From Diaporthe sp. PMI_573 (taxonomy: Eukaryota > Ascomycota > Sordariomycetes > Diaporthales > Diaporthaceae): a stretch of DNA of 64,000 nt. The DNA is taken from the NCBI GenBank assembly GCA_021399435.1, contig JAJTUP010000063.1, positions 248,001 to 312,000 on the forward strand, in the 5' to 3' direction. Positions within the stretch are counted from its first letter, which is position 1. Each line of letters starts with the position of its first letter. Below are positions 10,181-22,102 of the stretch, one piece after another. The position numbers and the translations under genes were made by a program. The notes beneath the pieces are model-generated. The model saw nothing but the letters and a program-made list of their open reading frames with translations. It made no database searches and was not told where the DNA came from.

Positions 10181-12049
10181 TTAAATCGTCTTGTCCATAG
10201 TGGGAGGTCCAATATGTTGCTGCTCATCAACAGTCACCGCGAGGACATCTCGTCGGTGGCTGATCAGGTCCGCCTCCCTGGATCGTACAAAGCGCGTCTT
10301 GTGGCAGAATTTCCAAACTCCAGCCAGGAGCAAGAATATGATGACCACGATATAATTCATGAAAAAGGTTTCGATATCCCAAGGCACAAAGGACGTCCAG
10401 CCTTGAAAGAAGACAAAAAACACATTGCCTGCCAGGCCACACCATGCAATCCACTGGCTACGAATTTTCCATGGGAGGACGTCGGTGGATACGCCTTGTT
10501 TTGCTAGCGCCTGCCGTAATCTGATCTGCGACAGGCACACACAACCCCCTGTGCTCGGTCAGAACTCTTGACTTTCACGAATCGTCAGCAGTAATGACCA
10601 ACTCACAAGTGATGAATGTTGCAACGCCTGTCATAGAGACTATCCACGAATAGAGATGACCTGCCCCGGACGAGAGATTGAGTAAGGACAGGAATCCCAC
10701 AAGATTCATGGTCGCCAAGGCATAAATTGGGACACCTCCCTCAGTCGTCCTGGCAAAGATAGCCGGAGCCTGCTTTTGGCTAGCGAGGCCCACCAAGGTT
10801 CTGGATCCAACATACAACGCGCTGTTCACCGCGGAAAGAATCGTGACCACGATGATCGCGTTGATTGCATGAGCTCCGGCTGTGGCACCGACACGGGTAA
10901 AGGCGATAACAAATGGCGAACGAGCAGTCTTGCTAGTTGCGCTCAACAAGTTCGGATCTGTGTACGGCACAGTCAGGTTCAGGAAGAATATGCCGCCCAG
11001 GAAGATGAAGATGATGCGCCACAGAACGCTCTTGGCGGCCTTGGGTATGTCTTTTGCAGGGTCCTGGGACTCTCCCGCAGTGAGGCCGATCATCTCAGTG
11101 CCGCTGTATTGGAGGGCGGCGAAGACAAAAATTTGGAAGACTCCCTTGGCGCCGTCTGCAAAAGCGCCTGGGTCGTGGTAAAAGGAGAATCCGATCTTTT
11201 GACCCCCAATGACTCCGGTAGTAATCAAGATTGCGCAGAGGAAGAAGGCGGCGACGGCAAGGACCTTTATCAGTGCAAGCCAGAATTCCGCTTCGCCAAA
11301 GGATTTGACTCCCAGTAAAGCAAACGCCATGAATCCACACCTACTTGACATTAGCATCTGTGATTTTTGGCCATCTGACCAACTTACCAAAATAGAAGCA
11401 CCCAGCCCCAACGAGGTATAGGCGTCTCCCAATACGTGAGGACGAGTCCAAGGTTGTCTGCAGAAGGATATCAGCCATGATGCTTTCCCGTATGGGTCCC
11501 TTGTGAGATGATGTACTGTACTCCGCCATTATTATACCAGCCCACAACAGCCAATAATTCCAACCGAGCGCAAAGCCAACGGCAGGATCAACAAACCGAG
11601 CCGTGTGGTGAACGAAAGAGCCTATCGCACGTGTTGTTAGTACGGTGCCTATGATCATGGCAAGGGAAGACTTACCAGATACAGATATGAAAGCACCTAA
11701 TTCACCAAGGCATTGCATGACTGTCCAAAGGAGGATGCCAACGACAACGAAACACAAGAGAAGGCCGGCGGGTCCTGCAGTCGAGAGACCGGTTCCCATC
11801 CCCACGAAGTAGCCAGGGCCAATTACGCCACCAATTGCCATCATCATCTGCGTTTTGATACAGGTCAATATAGTTGAATAGCTTGGGAAAACACGCCACA
11901 GGTCTTACCAGGTGGCGCTGGGCCAGCGACCGCTTCAGAGGCGCCTCGCTGTATGCAAAATCAGTATGATTTGTATCCGTCTTCTTCATGTCATCGGTCT
12001 CGAGGACGACAGCACTCGGCCTATCGTGGGCGATCTCGTTAAGCTCCAT
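10181..12049 (-). CDS. amino acid permease (APC superfamily)
   Basis: Six exons (12049-11909, 11847-11676, 11621-11517, 11457-11388, 11340-10607, 10548-10181) add to 1590 nt, 529 residues, every join in frame. The protein opens AQRHLMMMAIGGVIGPGYF, the TM1 signature of fungal amino acid permeases. It continues with GWNYWLLWAGI, the AEYNN segment (formed by splicing), FWLALIKVLAV, and the helix with SALYVGSRTLVGLA; about 12 membrane helices are expected. It imports amino acids across the plasma membrane by proton symport; the substrate cannot be read. Introns are 61, 54, 59, 47 and 58 nt. The hydrophilic head (47 residues) is Lys/Asp-rich, as usual for ubiquitin-regulated permeases. The start is ATG 12049; a GTG at 12058 was ignored. 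It is divergent from the copper amine oxidase and shares a motif-bearing 1.1-kb promoter with it. Confidence 0.92.
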
Positions 12050-12224
12050 TTTTGTCACAGGTTGAATGCAATAAGAATTGCGGCGAGGTCGAAAGAAGTC
12101 AAGGCTTGAGGTATTGGAGTTTATATGTGAAACGATGGCCCTTCCAAAATTCAGCGGCCATGATTTGGTCGAAGCGTCTCACCGGGTGTCCGCACTATGC
12201 AGTTGCGCCAGCCTTGGACTCAAA

Positions 12225-12285
12225 TGGGCCGAGTAAACTTTGTGTTTGCCGTACTTGGTGGCTTCTCGACATTTGGGCCGAGTCA
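12225..12285 (+). promoter_or_regulatory. two TGGGCCGAGT motifs, permease-proximal
   Basis: Copies at 12225-12234 (followed by AA) and 12274-12283 (followed by CA), 49 bp apart in the same orientation, lie 176-235 bp upstream of the permease start codon. Confidence 0.65.
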
Positions 12286-12913
12286 TATCACGGGGACAGG
12301 AGCCAAGCTAAAACAAGCGGGCATCACAGGGAGCCATCCCTGGCGTCGGTTCTCCAAAATTAATGTAGTTGCTGGCTGAGCTAGCGGAGACAGCTTTCCC
12401 CGCGAGGTACTGTCACAACCTGAAGGACGTCTCAAGCATGTATGCATCTGCGAAGAGGTGGGTTCTGTAATGCTCAGGCTTACAAAGTCCAGGCCGACCT
12501 CATGTGCTAATCGAACAACGAAATACCAGAGAATCCATCCTGCAGTGACTACGTCGGCAAGATTCGTAACAGCTCGGTTGCGCCGGTAGAGAGAGGCTGT
12601 AGTTGTGAAGTACCCAGGCAGCACAACTAAGCTTTGAAATGTTCAAGATACATACTTGTATTTCTCAGGATACGTAATTTGATATCGATTTAGAAATTGA
12701 AATTGACAATCCTCTTAAAACTATCTCTAGTTACAGTCGTAATTTACTTAACATACTAATTCGCCTAATGAAGGCTATCCTCCCATTCCGTAGCGGAAGA
12801 TGCCTTTGGTCTTGGAGTTTAAGTGGGAATGAATAGAGCACGAATGAGAAAGAACGTTAGCAGGTCTTACCGCGTCGTGAGCCCCGGCACCGGGATCCGC
12901 GCAGCAAACGCCT

Positions 12914-12940
12914 GGACTCGGCCCAGTTGACTCGGCCCAG
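12914..12940 (-). promoter_or_regulatory. tandem inverted copies of the same motif, amine oxidase-proximal
   Basis: ACTCGGCCCA occurs twice in a 14-bp tandem repeat (GACTCGGCCCAGTT twice). This is the reverse complement of TGGGCCGAGT, about 235-260 bp before the amine oxidase start. The direct tandem spacing suggests cooperative or dimeric binding. Confidence 0.65.
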
Positions 12941-13172
12941 TTGCACCCCACAGATCAGCCCTAGCACGTACGCGGATCCCAGGATATTCGCCAAGAGACC
13001 GAACCAGCATTGCTTACACGGCCCAAGAGAAGGACACAGGGATTGGTTGACTCGGTCTCATGGGGTGGTCAATACATATATTGGAACGGGAATCAGCTCA
13101 ATTCAAATGTGTAGTTCATTATCATGCCCATCTCTGATCTTCCATTTGACCTTGCCGCCCCTGAAATCCACA

Positions 13173-15408
13173 ATGGTTTCGCTTGCGTTTACCCACCCAC
13201 TCGATCCCGCTACGGCCGAGGAGATCCAGCAGGCGACAGACCTTGTCAAGCAACTTTTCAAGGATGTTACTCTACACTTCAAAGCGGCAGGTATCGATGA
13301 GCCACCGAAGAAAGAATTATCCGCATATTTGGAAGCCGAGCACAAAGGCCAGACGCTGCCGGATCTTCCCCGTCGCATTTTTGTCATGTGGTACATCAAG
13401 CATACCCCGAGATTATTCGAGGCCGTTGTCGATGTCACCAATGGCCGCATAGAGATGTCCAAGGAGTTACCACGCGACTTTCACGGCCCTGTCGACCGCA
13501 CCGAACTCAACGAGGCTGCACAGGTCGTAATGCGCGATCCGCAAGTCCTCAAGGAGATTAAACGCCTGAAAATAGATGAGACCACTGTGGTCCTAGACCC
13601 CTGGGACTACGGTGTCGATGGCGAGGAGACTCAAGAACGCCACACCCAGGTACGTCGTATCTCACCAACTTCAATATGAATTCTGCTGATTCTGGACCAG
13701 GTCTTCATGTATATGCGCAATCCAGAAAATAATGATCCGGACTCCTCGCATTATTCTTTTCCCCTCGACTTTATGGTAATTGTGGATTTGAGTGCCATGA
13801 GAGTCAAGAAGATCATACGACTTCCCTTGGGTTCTGACGCGTCTGCAACTGCTGTTGGCACTGATGTCCCACACCGTCGCACCAACCCCTCTGAGCCTGA
13901 GTATGATCATCGTCTACAGAAACAGAAGCCAAGAACCACCGTTAGGCCTTACCAAGTGATTCAACCAGAAGGAGCTTCATTCACTGTCGAAGGTCACCTG
14001 ATCACATGGGAGAAGTTCAGCTTCAGAGTTGGCTTCAATTGGAGAGAGGGTTAGTGAACGCCAAACACAACGATTGAATATCGAAGCTCGGACTGATTGC
14101 ATCAACAGGAATGACTATTCACGACGTTCGATTCATGGACAGAGACATCTTCTATCGACTGTCCTTGTCTGAGATGTTTGTTCCTTATGGGGATCCACGT
14201 AATCCCATCTATAGGAAAGGCGCCTTCGACCTTGGCAACGTGGGCGCTGGCGTGACTGCCAACAACCTCTCTTGTGAGATCATTTTCTTTTCAAGAACAT
14301 TTTAGAGGTGATTCTTATCTGACCTTTGATTCTAGTGGGCTGTGACTGCCTAGGAGTGATCAAATATTTGGATGGGCATGTTGTCAACGTCGATGGCTCA
14401 CCCGCTCCTCGGCCCAATGCGATCTGTATTCACGAAATCGATAATGGTATTCAATGGAAACACACCAACCACAGGACAGGCAAGGCCACCGTTGTTCGCA
14501 AGCGACAACTCGTACTACAGACCATCATCACGGTCGCCAATTATGAGTACATATTTGCCTGGATCTTCGACCAGTCGGGAGAAATCACGTTCGAAACTCG
14601 TGCAACAGGGATTCTGTCAACACAGCCAATTGACAAAGACGCCAAAGTGCCTTGGGGTACACGAGTCGCTGACGGTGTGATGGCACCGTACCACCAGCAT
14701 TTATTCAATGTTCGGATCGATCCCGCGGTCGGCGGCCACAAGAACTCTTTCGTGTACTCTGACTCTGTCAGGCTGCCCTGGGACAAGGAGTTGAATCCAC
14801 TGGGCACTGGCTACATTTCCAAGGATACGGTGGTACACCGAGCGGGTCCGCTGGAGGACAGTATCGCTGACGGGCGGAATTTCAAGATAATCAATCCCTC
14901 CATTGAGAATCCCGTGTCCTTGACACCGATCGGATACAAGATTGTTCCTATTCGCTCGCAAATGCTTCTTGCCCAGCCGGGCTCTTGGCACTGGAGGCGC
15001 TCCGAGTTCGCAGAGCACCCGTTCTGGGTTACCAAATATCAGGACCGGCAGCTCTTCCCAGCTGGCGACTACACGAACCAGTCCATAGGGGGCACCGGCA
15101 TCAAGAGCTGGACGGACAAGCCTGACTATGTCGTCGACGAGGACATTGTCATTTGGCATACTTTCGGGTTCAACCATATCCCTCGTGTTGAGGACTTCCC
15201 GATTATGCCTGCTGAGATAGCCCAGATGCACTTGAAGCCGTACAATTTCTGCGCACACAACCCCACCAACGATGTGCCACCTTCGACTCAGGCTTTCAAC
15301 AAGAGTGTGCTGTACGAGGATTTGCAGCGGCCAACTGTGTCGACGAACGGAATCCGTGGCTCGCCCGAAGAAGGAAGGTCTTGCTGTGATGCCAGTAAAG
15401 CTACGTGA
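13173..15408 (+). CDS. copper amine oxidase (topaquinone)
   Basis: Exons 13173-13649, 13701-14049, 14109-14273 and 14336-15408 join in frame to 687 residues, normal for fungal copper amine oxidases. Family residues are in place: catalytic-base Asp about 316 in GAFDLG; NYEY with Tyr about 400 as topaquinone precursor; copper ligands in HQH (about 450 and 452) and the His of FNHIPR (about 611). The enzyme oxidises primary amines to aldehydes, releasing ammonia and peroxide, so it can supply nitrogen. Introns are 51, 59 and 62 nt. No signal peptide is visible and the predicted end (SKAT) is not a canonical SKL peroxisomal signal; a GTGAGT directly at the stop leaves room for a further 3' exon. 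It is divergent from the amino acid permease; a decayed copy of its 3' third lies 6.9 kb upstream. Confidence 0.94.
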
Positions 15409-16180
15409 GTGACGACGCAGCCCAGGCGCTCGCACTCAAGGAATGCTCGGATCATGTGATTATAGTACTAAGAGTCGTGAGGGACTTTAGCTGTGTTAAT
15501 CTAATAGCTAGGCCACTGAAGAAAAGAGGCACCAGGAATCCGCCTCATTGATCTGGCTTGGATTACTTTGACACTGCTTCTTTCGTATCCTATCTATCAT
15601 TGACGCTGCCTTTAGATATTTGATAAATTTCCAAGGTTCTGCCGAATCTCTCATCTTTCTTGATCCACTATTCCCCTTCAGCTTATAGGACACTTGAAGG
15701 ACTTCATGTAAAAGACGACGAGTAGTGTACATGAGAAGGTAAAAGTCTGAGTATATGTCAAGAGGGCGAACACATAGAAATGGAGCTCCCTGCACCCTAA
15801 CCCTTCGCTTTTCTCCTCAATTCCCGATCAGTCTTTTGCCGCATCAATTTCTCCCGTACTAATGGTGAAGCTCATGATTGGTGAGAATCTCGAGTCCATG
15901 TAACAACGCAGCACCGGCGTGGATGTTCCCAGGGTATCTCGTGCATATTTTATCCAAGACTGCCCCGCTCAAGCTCCCCCAAGGATGCCATTTGCGCTTT
16001 TTCTACACGTGCTACTATCAATTTCATGAAGTCCATACTCCAATTGCTATTTCATTCTCAAGCTTTACGCCAACATTATCCCCACATTCGCGATTTCAGT
16101 TGTCCAAACTACTGAATTGGAAAGTATTGCCGAATCTCAGTCCAATGCAGACTTGTGACACTCTTGTCTTGACATGAGTT
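15409..16180. other. intergenic, promoter of HET gene
   Basis: No gene recognised. Pyrimidine-rich tracts before 16181 are typical of a fungal core promoter. Confidence 0.5.
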
Positions 16181-18251
16181 ATGGCGGATATCACCGCCAT
16201 AGCACCCGGGCATGAACTTTGCAAAGCTTGCAAACAGTTCGCACATGACATTAATACCTACAAATTCCAACTAGACGACACCCCAGAGCTGTCAAGCTGG
16301 GTTCGAAGGGGCTTCACCAAAAACCCACATGCAGTCTTTCAGCATCTCGACACGTTCGAGGAGCTTCGGACCAGTGCTCAAACATGTCGCCTATGCCGCC
16401 TCTTCCTGGACGATTTCGGCGATGGGCCCGATACAAGGAGTCCTAACTTATTATCGCATCTCGCCTTGTATGCAACCTTCCTGCACTCGCCTTGCGCCTT
16501 TGTGGCCACTTGGATGTCCTCTAAGCACAATTTCTGGTACAAAGGCCAGTGGGAGCCGCATGAATTCCGCATCGTGCAGAACCGCCCTTACGACTCGAGC
16601 TTGGCGGGCGGTCTACGGGACTATGAGATCAAGGGCAGGAGGCTCACATTTGATCGCGCCGTTCCTGAAAACGCCCAGTGCCGAGATACGTTTGATACAG
16701 CCCGCCATTGGCTAAAGAATTGCACTGAAACCCATTCGTCTTGCTCACGTCGGCCTAGCCAGCTACCAACGAGGGTCGTTGACATTGGTGTTGGCTCTCA
16801 TGACATCCCCAGGGTCCATATCTCAAATGGCGAGACAACGCCCTACGTTGCATTGAGCCACTGCTGGGGAGGCAACATCCCTTGCAAAACTACCAACGCA
16901 TTGCTACAGGACTATACGTCGACAGGGCTGCCGGTGGACAGGTTTCCTCAAAACTTCTTGGACGCTATCTCTGTCACTAGGGAATTGGGTTTTCGTTACG
17001 TGTGGTGAGTCCAAGCCATGAAGGCCTCTTGCGCTTTGCACCCGACTGCAGGTTGTAGAGTCTGACATATATATGTTCAGGATCGACGCGATCTGTATCA
17101 TCCAAGACTCCTCCGAGGACTGGTTTGCGGAAGCTGCCAAGATGGCTTCTTACTACAGCGGAGCCGTCGTCACCATCTCCGTCCTGGACGCGGCCAAAAG
17201 TACCGAAGGCTTCCTTGAGGCCCCTCGCCGGACTCACGTCGAACTAGGGCCCGAATTCTCTGTATGCAAAGATCCTCTCCCAGTCGTGGATGTCATGCAC
17301 CAATCGGGCCTGGACTCCCGAGGCTGGTGCCTGCAAGAGAGGCTGTTGTCGCCCGCCCTTCTGCACTTTGGCCGCGAGCAGATGGTATGGGAGTGCCAGC
17401 ACGCCATTTACACGGAAGCTAGTGGCGAGGTCGAGATGCAGAATAGTAGCAGGCCAGGTGGAGCATTCGGTTTGCCTAAACAGGACTTTGCGTCCTCGCG
17501 GAAGAAATTCAGCGGCCGTTCAGCCGCGGGTTTCCATGATTGGTACGCCGTGGTTGAGGACTTCAGCAGTCGTAACCTGACAGTTGAAACGGACAAGTTT
17601 CCTGCTATTGCCGGAGTGGTCCATCAGTTCCGCTCCCTCGCGCCTAGAGGTGCCTATATCGCCGGCCTTTGGGCAGATGATCTGGTCGTCGGGCTCTTCT
17701 GGGGTGCTCGGCCGATCCGGCATATTGGGGCCCAACAGAGCCCCTTGGCATCATCATTTTCGGTGTTAAAGAGGACTGCCGAGCCCCAGGCTCCCAGCTG
17801 GAGCTGGGCGAATGTTGATGGACCGATCGAGTTCAGCCTCAACGCCCGAAAAGGATTCGATCGAGGAGCATTCGAGGTTCTCGCAGTTGACATGCATAAT
17901 GGGTACGACGATCCTATGGCGGCTAAGGTCCGAGGAGCGCTGAGGATTCGGGCCTTCCTCGCCCGTGTGCAGTACAGCCCGTCTAGTGTTGAGATCGACA
18001 TTGGGCTCCAGGCGACCCGTATGCGTGACATTCGATTTGCCCCAGACTTTGTGCGAGATCAGGCTCACGAGTACTGGATGTTGTCGACTAGCCTCCAGGC
18101 AACGGACGGCAAAGTTCCTGGGGTGCTTTTGCTTGAGGAGGTCCCCGGTCAGGAGTCCCACTTCCGCCGCGTTGGGCATGGAATTGCGTACCGGCCCATC
18201 AAAGAGGACGAAGCTGGGCACTTTGATTTGGTCGATTTCATTCTGATTTGA
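16181..18251 (+). CDS. HET-domain protein
   Basis: Exons 16181-17004 and 17081-18251, separated by a 76-nt intron (GTGAGT..TTCAG), give 664 residues. The three blocks of the heterokaryon-incompatibility (HET) domain are intact: YVALSHCWGG, FRYVWIDAICIIQDSSEDW (assembled by the splice) and SRGWCLQERLLSPALLHF. The N-terminus has paired cysteines (CKACKQF, CRLCRLF) that commonly precede this domain. HET proteins trigger cell death when incompatible hyphae fuse, or act in other self/non-self responses; most family members are uncharacterised. The C-terminal third (SWSWANVDGP) is the usual conserved follow-on segment. It is convergent with the SDR gene. Confidence 0.9.
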
Positions 18252-18812
18252 GTGCATCTTAGGACCGATGAGGACCCTAGGAATGCTTAAAGTTCGCTAG
18301 GCTCGACAGACCCTTCTGATAGACTCTGGTTGCTGTCACGAGAGGGGATACAGAGACAGGGCAAATGTCCTCAATACTATTCCACCCTCACCTCATAAAC
18401 ACCCTCACCATATAAAATACTCAATTGTTGCAATGCATAGCACACTCGATTCTTAGTATTTAGAAACAATTTTTATATAGTTTGAGGGTGGTTTCGTTTT
18501 CAATCCATATAAACACAATCATGGCATGCTGGATCGATAAGCAATGTATGCATTCCGCCATCTGTCACCTGTCTTACGAGGGTCGACCTAAAGACCACCA
18601 CTCATTGTACCAACATCGCCTCACTGCTCACACTGGAAATTGGGGGTTCCGAGAAATTGAAATGTCTTCTAGAAGGGGAACAGCTTGGCTTCTGGACTGA
18701 CGTCCTAGCGGAGGTGGGTTCCAATGTTCTTTTACGCGTTTCAAAACCATGAACATCATGAGAACCAGGAACTGTATGAACCGCCTACAGCGAATAAGAA
18801 ATCATATTTGGA
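18252..18812. other. intergenic between convergent genes
   Basis: AT-rich 3' flank of the HET and SDR genes; nothing recognised. Confidence 0.5.
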
Positions 18813-19838
18813 TCAAGTTGCATTACCATGTCCAGCAAGTTCCTTCTCCGTCCATTCCCAAAGCTTCCGTCCCAGATCCTGGTTTTTAGATAACGCACTG
18901 CCTCTTCCAACGACACCAACAGGCTCGTAATATTCTCCGGATTCCACGCCTGCCGCGGTTGCCGCCCAGAGCTGGCTCTTGACGCCTTCGTCAACCTCAA
19001 CCCCCATCAGCGGGACCACAAACTTCTGGAAGCTTCGCATCAGCAGGTTACCCCCCGAGGTTTGTAGGTCGGTCTTCACCATCCCTGGGTGGACGGAGAC
19101 TGATACTAGTCCCGGAAAGTGCTTCGCGAACTCGCTGGCGTACACGAGGTTCGCCAATTTGCTCTGTCCGTAGAGGTTGTTTGGCGACTGCCCTTTGCCG
19201 TCCGTCTTGAGGATGTCGAAATCAATCCCTCCCGAAACGGTGAATTTATGTGCGACGGAGCTCACTGCGACTACTCTCGCACTCGACCGCGGCAGTTCGC
19301 TTGCTGTTTTGACCAACAGAGGGGTCAGGAGCTTGAGGAGAAAAGCGTGTCCGACGTGATTAATTCCGAAGTGCATTTCATAACCTTCCTTAGTCTTGCC
19401 GGGGGGGCAGCCCATGACGCCGGCGTTGAGGAGGAGGATGTCGAGGCGAGAAACAGCTGTTATGAATGTCTGAGCGGCACTTTTGATGGATTCGAACGAT
19501 GCGAGGTCAAGCTGCAGGAACCTGACAGAGACGTTGTGGGCGTGGCTCCGCAGCTCCGCGATGGCAGCATCGGCCTTTTGGGAGTTTCGTGCAGCGAGCC
19601 AGATCTCGGCCGGATTGTGTTTTGAGAGATCCAAAGCAGACTGTTTACCAAGGCCGATATTGCCGCCAGTGATCAGTATGACCTTGCCTTCCAGGTGCGG
19701 TATTTCTCTCATGGGATCGTAGGCGTGCGGCATGTTGGCGCTGAACGTTGGATAAATGAATTGCCCGAAGACTTTCCGTTTCAAGGGGTTATGAATACTT
19801 GGTGCGAAAGAGTTCGTTGATGGTAAACGAATCGGCAT
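18813..19838 (-). CDS. short-chain dehydrogenase/reductase (retinol dehydrogenase-like)
   Basis: A single-exon frame of 341 residues. The classical SDR motifs are present: the nucleotide-binding TGGNIGLG, NAGV, the catalytic serine region VVAVSSVAH, and YGQSK (catalytic Tyr/Lys), followed by VSVHPGMVKTDL. These define an NAD(P)-dependent oxidoreductase acting on a hydroxyl/keto group; the order and spacing resemble WW-domain oxidoreductase/retinol dehydrogenase-type fungal SDRs. The first Met gives a 35-residue leader before MPHAYDPMREIPHLEGKV; the second Met (19733, 307 residues) is an equally good or better start. The substrate is unknown. Confidence 0.9.
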   Translation of the reverse strand: MPIRLPSTNSFAPSIHNPLKRKVFGQFIYPTFSANMPHAYDPMREIPHLEGKVILITGGNIGLGKQSALDLSKHNPAEIWLAARNSQKADAAIAELRSHAHNVSVRFLQLDLASFESIKSAAQTFITAVSRLDILLLNAGVMGCPPGKTKEGYEMHFGINHVGHAFLLKLLTPLLVKTASELPRSSARVVAVSSVAHKFTVSGGIDFDILKTDGKGQSPNNLYGQSKLANLVYASEFAKHFPGLVSVSVHPGMVKTDLQTSGGNLLMRSFQKFVVPLMGVEVDEGVKSQLWAATAAGVESGEYYEPVGVVGRGSALSKNQDLGRKLWEWTEKELAGHGNAT

Positions 19839-20749
19839 AGGAAAATTCGCTGAATCATGGGAAGCCCTATGGTCTTATGTACCGCTTCGCACTGCTGGAC
19901 CCGTCAGAAATGACAGCACCTCTATACAGCAAATCGAATTTTGTGCATTGATGGTCCGGGAACGGCCTCGTCCAAGACCAGCATTAGATTACATCACGCT
20001 GTTAAAGATAGTTTACAGCTGCCAACACCAGATCCTAAGTTAATCACCAATCCTACTACCTCAATCCCGATCAGACCAATCAGACGCCCAGCTTGGGTGC
20101 CACCTCTAAATGACTGGGCTCTCTGGATTAAACCAAAGAATGAAAGGTGTCGTGTCTAGCAAGAGGCTGAGTCGGAGTGACGGGATCCACTCATGATGCG
20201 AAGTGGGGATCGGAAACCAGGATGTCTCAATGAGGTGGATCGATATGGGGCTGGGTACACACGCACAGTAGATCCGATGCGTCCGACAGCAATACCCGCC
20301 CAGCTGACCTTGGGCTTAGCTCATGAGGTCGAAATGGTGGGAGCACCCATGCCGCTGGAAAAGAAGACGAAAAAGCATATGGAATGGCCTGTCGCCTCTA
20401 TGCAGCACCATCTCGCCAGCAACAATGCTGACAGGGGAACGTGACTGGAACGAGGGCTTGACTTGTCCCCAGACAGGCGCCCTCCGCGATATAAGCAGTC
20501 TCTAGCCTTCAAGCTTGGATGTCAGACGTCTCAACGTAGATATTTCGTCAGCTACAACCCATCTTAGAGACACCACTGTATGGCGAACGCGCGCGGACGA
20601 AATGTAGCAGGACTTTCCACACAATCTTCATTCTTTCACAAACTTTGTACTTGAGTCAATCAACATGTCTTGTTCGTATTTTTGATGGGGCTTTACCGCT
20701 ACACTCGCATGAGACACATACCAACCTTTTGAGCAAGAGCAGACGCTGT
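19839..20749. other. intergenic, no gene recognised
   Basis: Small open frames only. It contains the promoter of the SDR gene (right of 19838) and the 3' flank of the NAD(P)-binding gene. There is one CCAATC box near 20073. Confidence 0.5.
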
Positions 20750-21502
20750 TCAATTACAAATGATGACTCGTCTGTTTGTGTACTGATCCCTATGTTTTCC
20801 CATGGCAACATCCACCATCCATCTTGCACTGCTTTCTCGAGTGATAAACCAGCTGGCCCCAGATTCCTCAGAATCGAAGGTTCTCACAGGTAAACGACCA
20901 GAGTCCCTCAACCCTACAGCTAGAGCCAGTGTCCAGGCGACCTCAGCCCCACAATTCGCCTCAATTTCCCTGCTGACGGCATTATGGTCCTCGTATATCC
21001 TTGCGGTGCCACTATGATAGTCGACCAGCAGGTTAGAGAGCCACGGCGCTACCTTACGACTCTCGGCCACACCGATCGCGCTCATTACGACCAGACGTGC
21101 CCCACGCCCTTCCGTCCGGTGTCGATGTTGTCGGAATGCGCGCATCACGTTGGCTGCAGCATCCGACATGAGCCTTGGAGGGCTAAGGTTAGAGCTGCCG
21201 AGACATTGTACCACAGCCTCAATAGGCTTCTGCGACGATTTGAAGATACGATCCATGTCTCGTTCTGAAGTTACGGAACCCTGAACGATGGCGAGGTTAT
21301 CGTGCGGGCTCAGGGCAGACCGATTTCTGACAATGGCAGTAACATCATGGCCTAAACTTAAACCATCTTAGCTATCAAGACTTTTCATCATGTGTGCTGA
21401 TAAGATCACTATGCTTGGATTTCCTGACCAACCTTGTTCAAGAGCATACTGACAAGCGTACATGCCTGTTCTGCCAGTGGCCCCTAAGATGAGGAGATGC
21501 AT
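20750..21502 (-). CDS. NAD(P)-binding Rossmann protein (NmrA/SDR-a-like)
   Basis: Exons 21502-21433 and 21351-20750 flank an 81-nt intron (GTTGGT..TTTAG), giving 223 residues. The N-terminus MHLLILGATGRTG is the GxxGxxG dinucleotide-binding loop of atypical SDRs. The splice yields EQGHDVTAIVRN, the standard second strand, and VVMSAIGVAESR follows. Family members are NAD(P)H-binding reductases or redox sensors; no catalytic YxxxK is evident. It is divergent from the pseudogenised Zn2Cys6 regulator, a common arrangement for a regulator and its target. Confidence 0.85.
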
Positions 21503-22102
21503 CGTGTCCTGCTGTTCAAAACATCACCGTCATGTGAGTTATTCTTGTTGGTCGTATAAATAGTACAGAAAGTGCGAATTAACGGAGTCGCGCGGCGGAC
21601 TTCAGGGAAGAAGGATTGATTGGCCGGTTCGGGTTGCGTGCCGTTTGATTGGACTGTGCGTTGGATGTTAAAAGCGTAGATTGACGCAGTTTGAACCAGC
21701 ATATTACTAAGGCGCGGCATCGAGTGCCTCAGATTCGAATATATATGGGGTCCATTCAGGGGCCTGCCAGTAGAATTGCGTGAATCCCGATCAAGCAAAT
21801 CAGAATCTTGCACTAAAAGTGCGTAATACATACGGTGCGAATCATTAGCCAAACTCTAAATATTATGATCCACCGCAGAGACCGAACCCACGAGACATCA
21901 ATTCGACGACGTGGTGACGAATAGACGGAAGACAATCCCGATTGGACCAATCAGGGATAACTTCTATGCCTTGGCCCGCCCGAGCGTAACCTGCTCTAAG
22001 ACATCCCGATGGCCTACATAGGATCCCGAGAGGCAGGTCACACGCAAATGGCCCCCGACCACCAACTACCAACATGCATCTCCACTAGCCAAGTCATGCA
22101 TG
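21503..22102. other. divergent promoter with CCAAT palindrome
   Basis: The region between the NAD(P)-binding gene and the Zn2Cys6 pseudogene contains ATTGGACCAAT (about 21942-21952), a perfect inverted CCAAT pair, and further ATTGG boxes near 21618 and 21648. CCAAT boxes are bound by the HAP/CBC complex in fungi. Confidence 0.5.

Larger units (their letters stand above)
12050..13172. other. shared promoter region of permease and amine oxidase
   Basis: This 1.1-kb divergent intergenic region contains four copies of the TGGGCCGAGT motif (listed separately), a weaker inverted copy (TGACTCGGTCTCA, 13048-13060) and an AT-rich centre around 12640-12790. No coding sequence was recognised. Confidence 0.6.
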
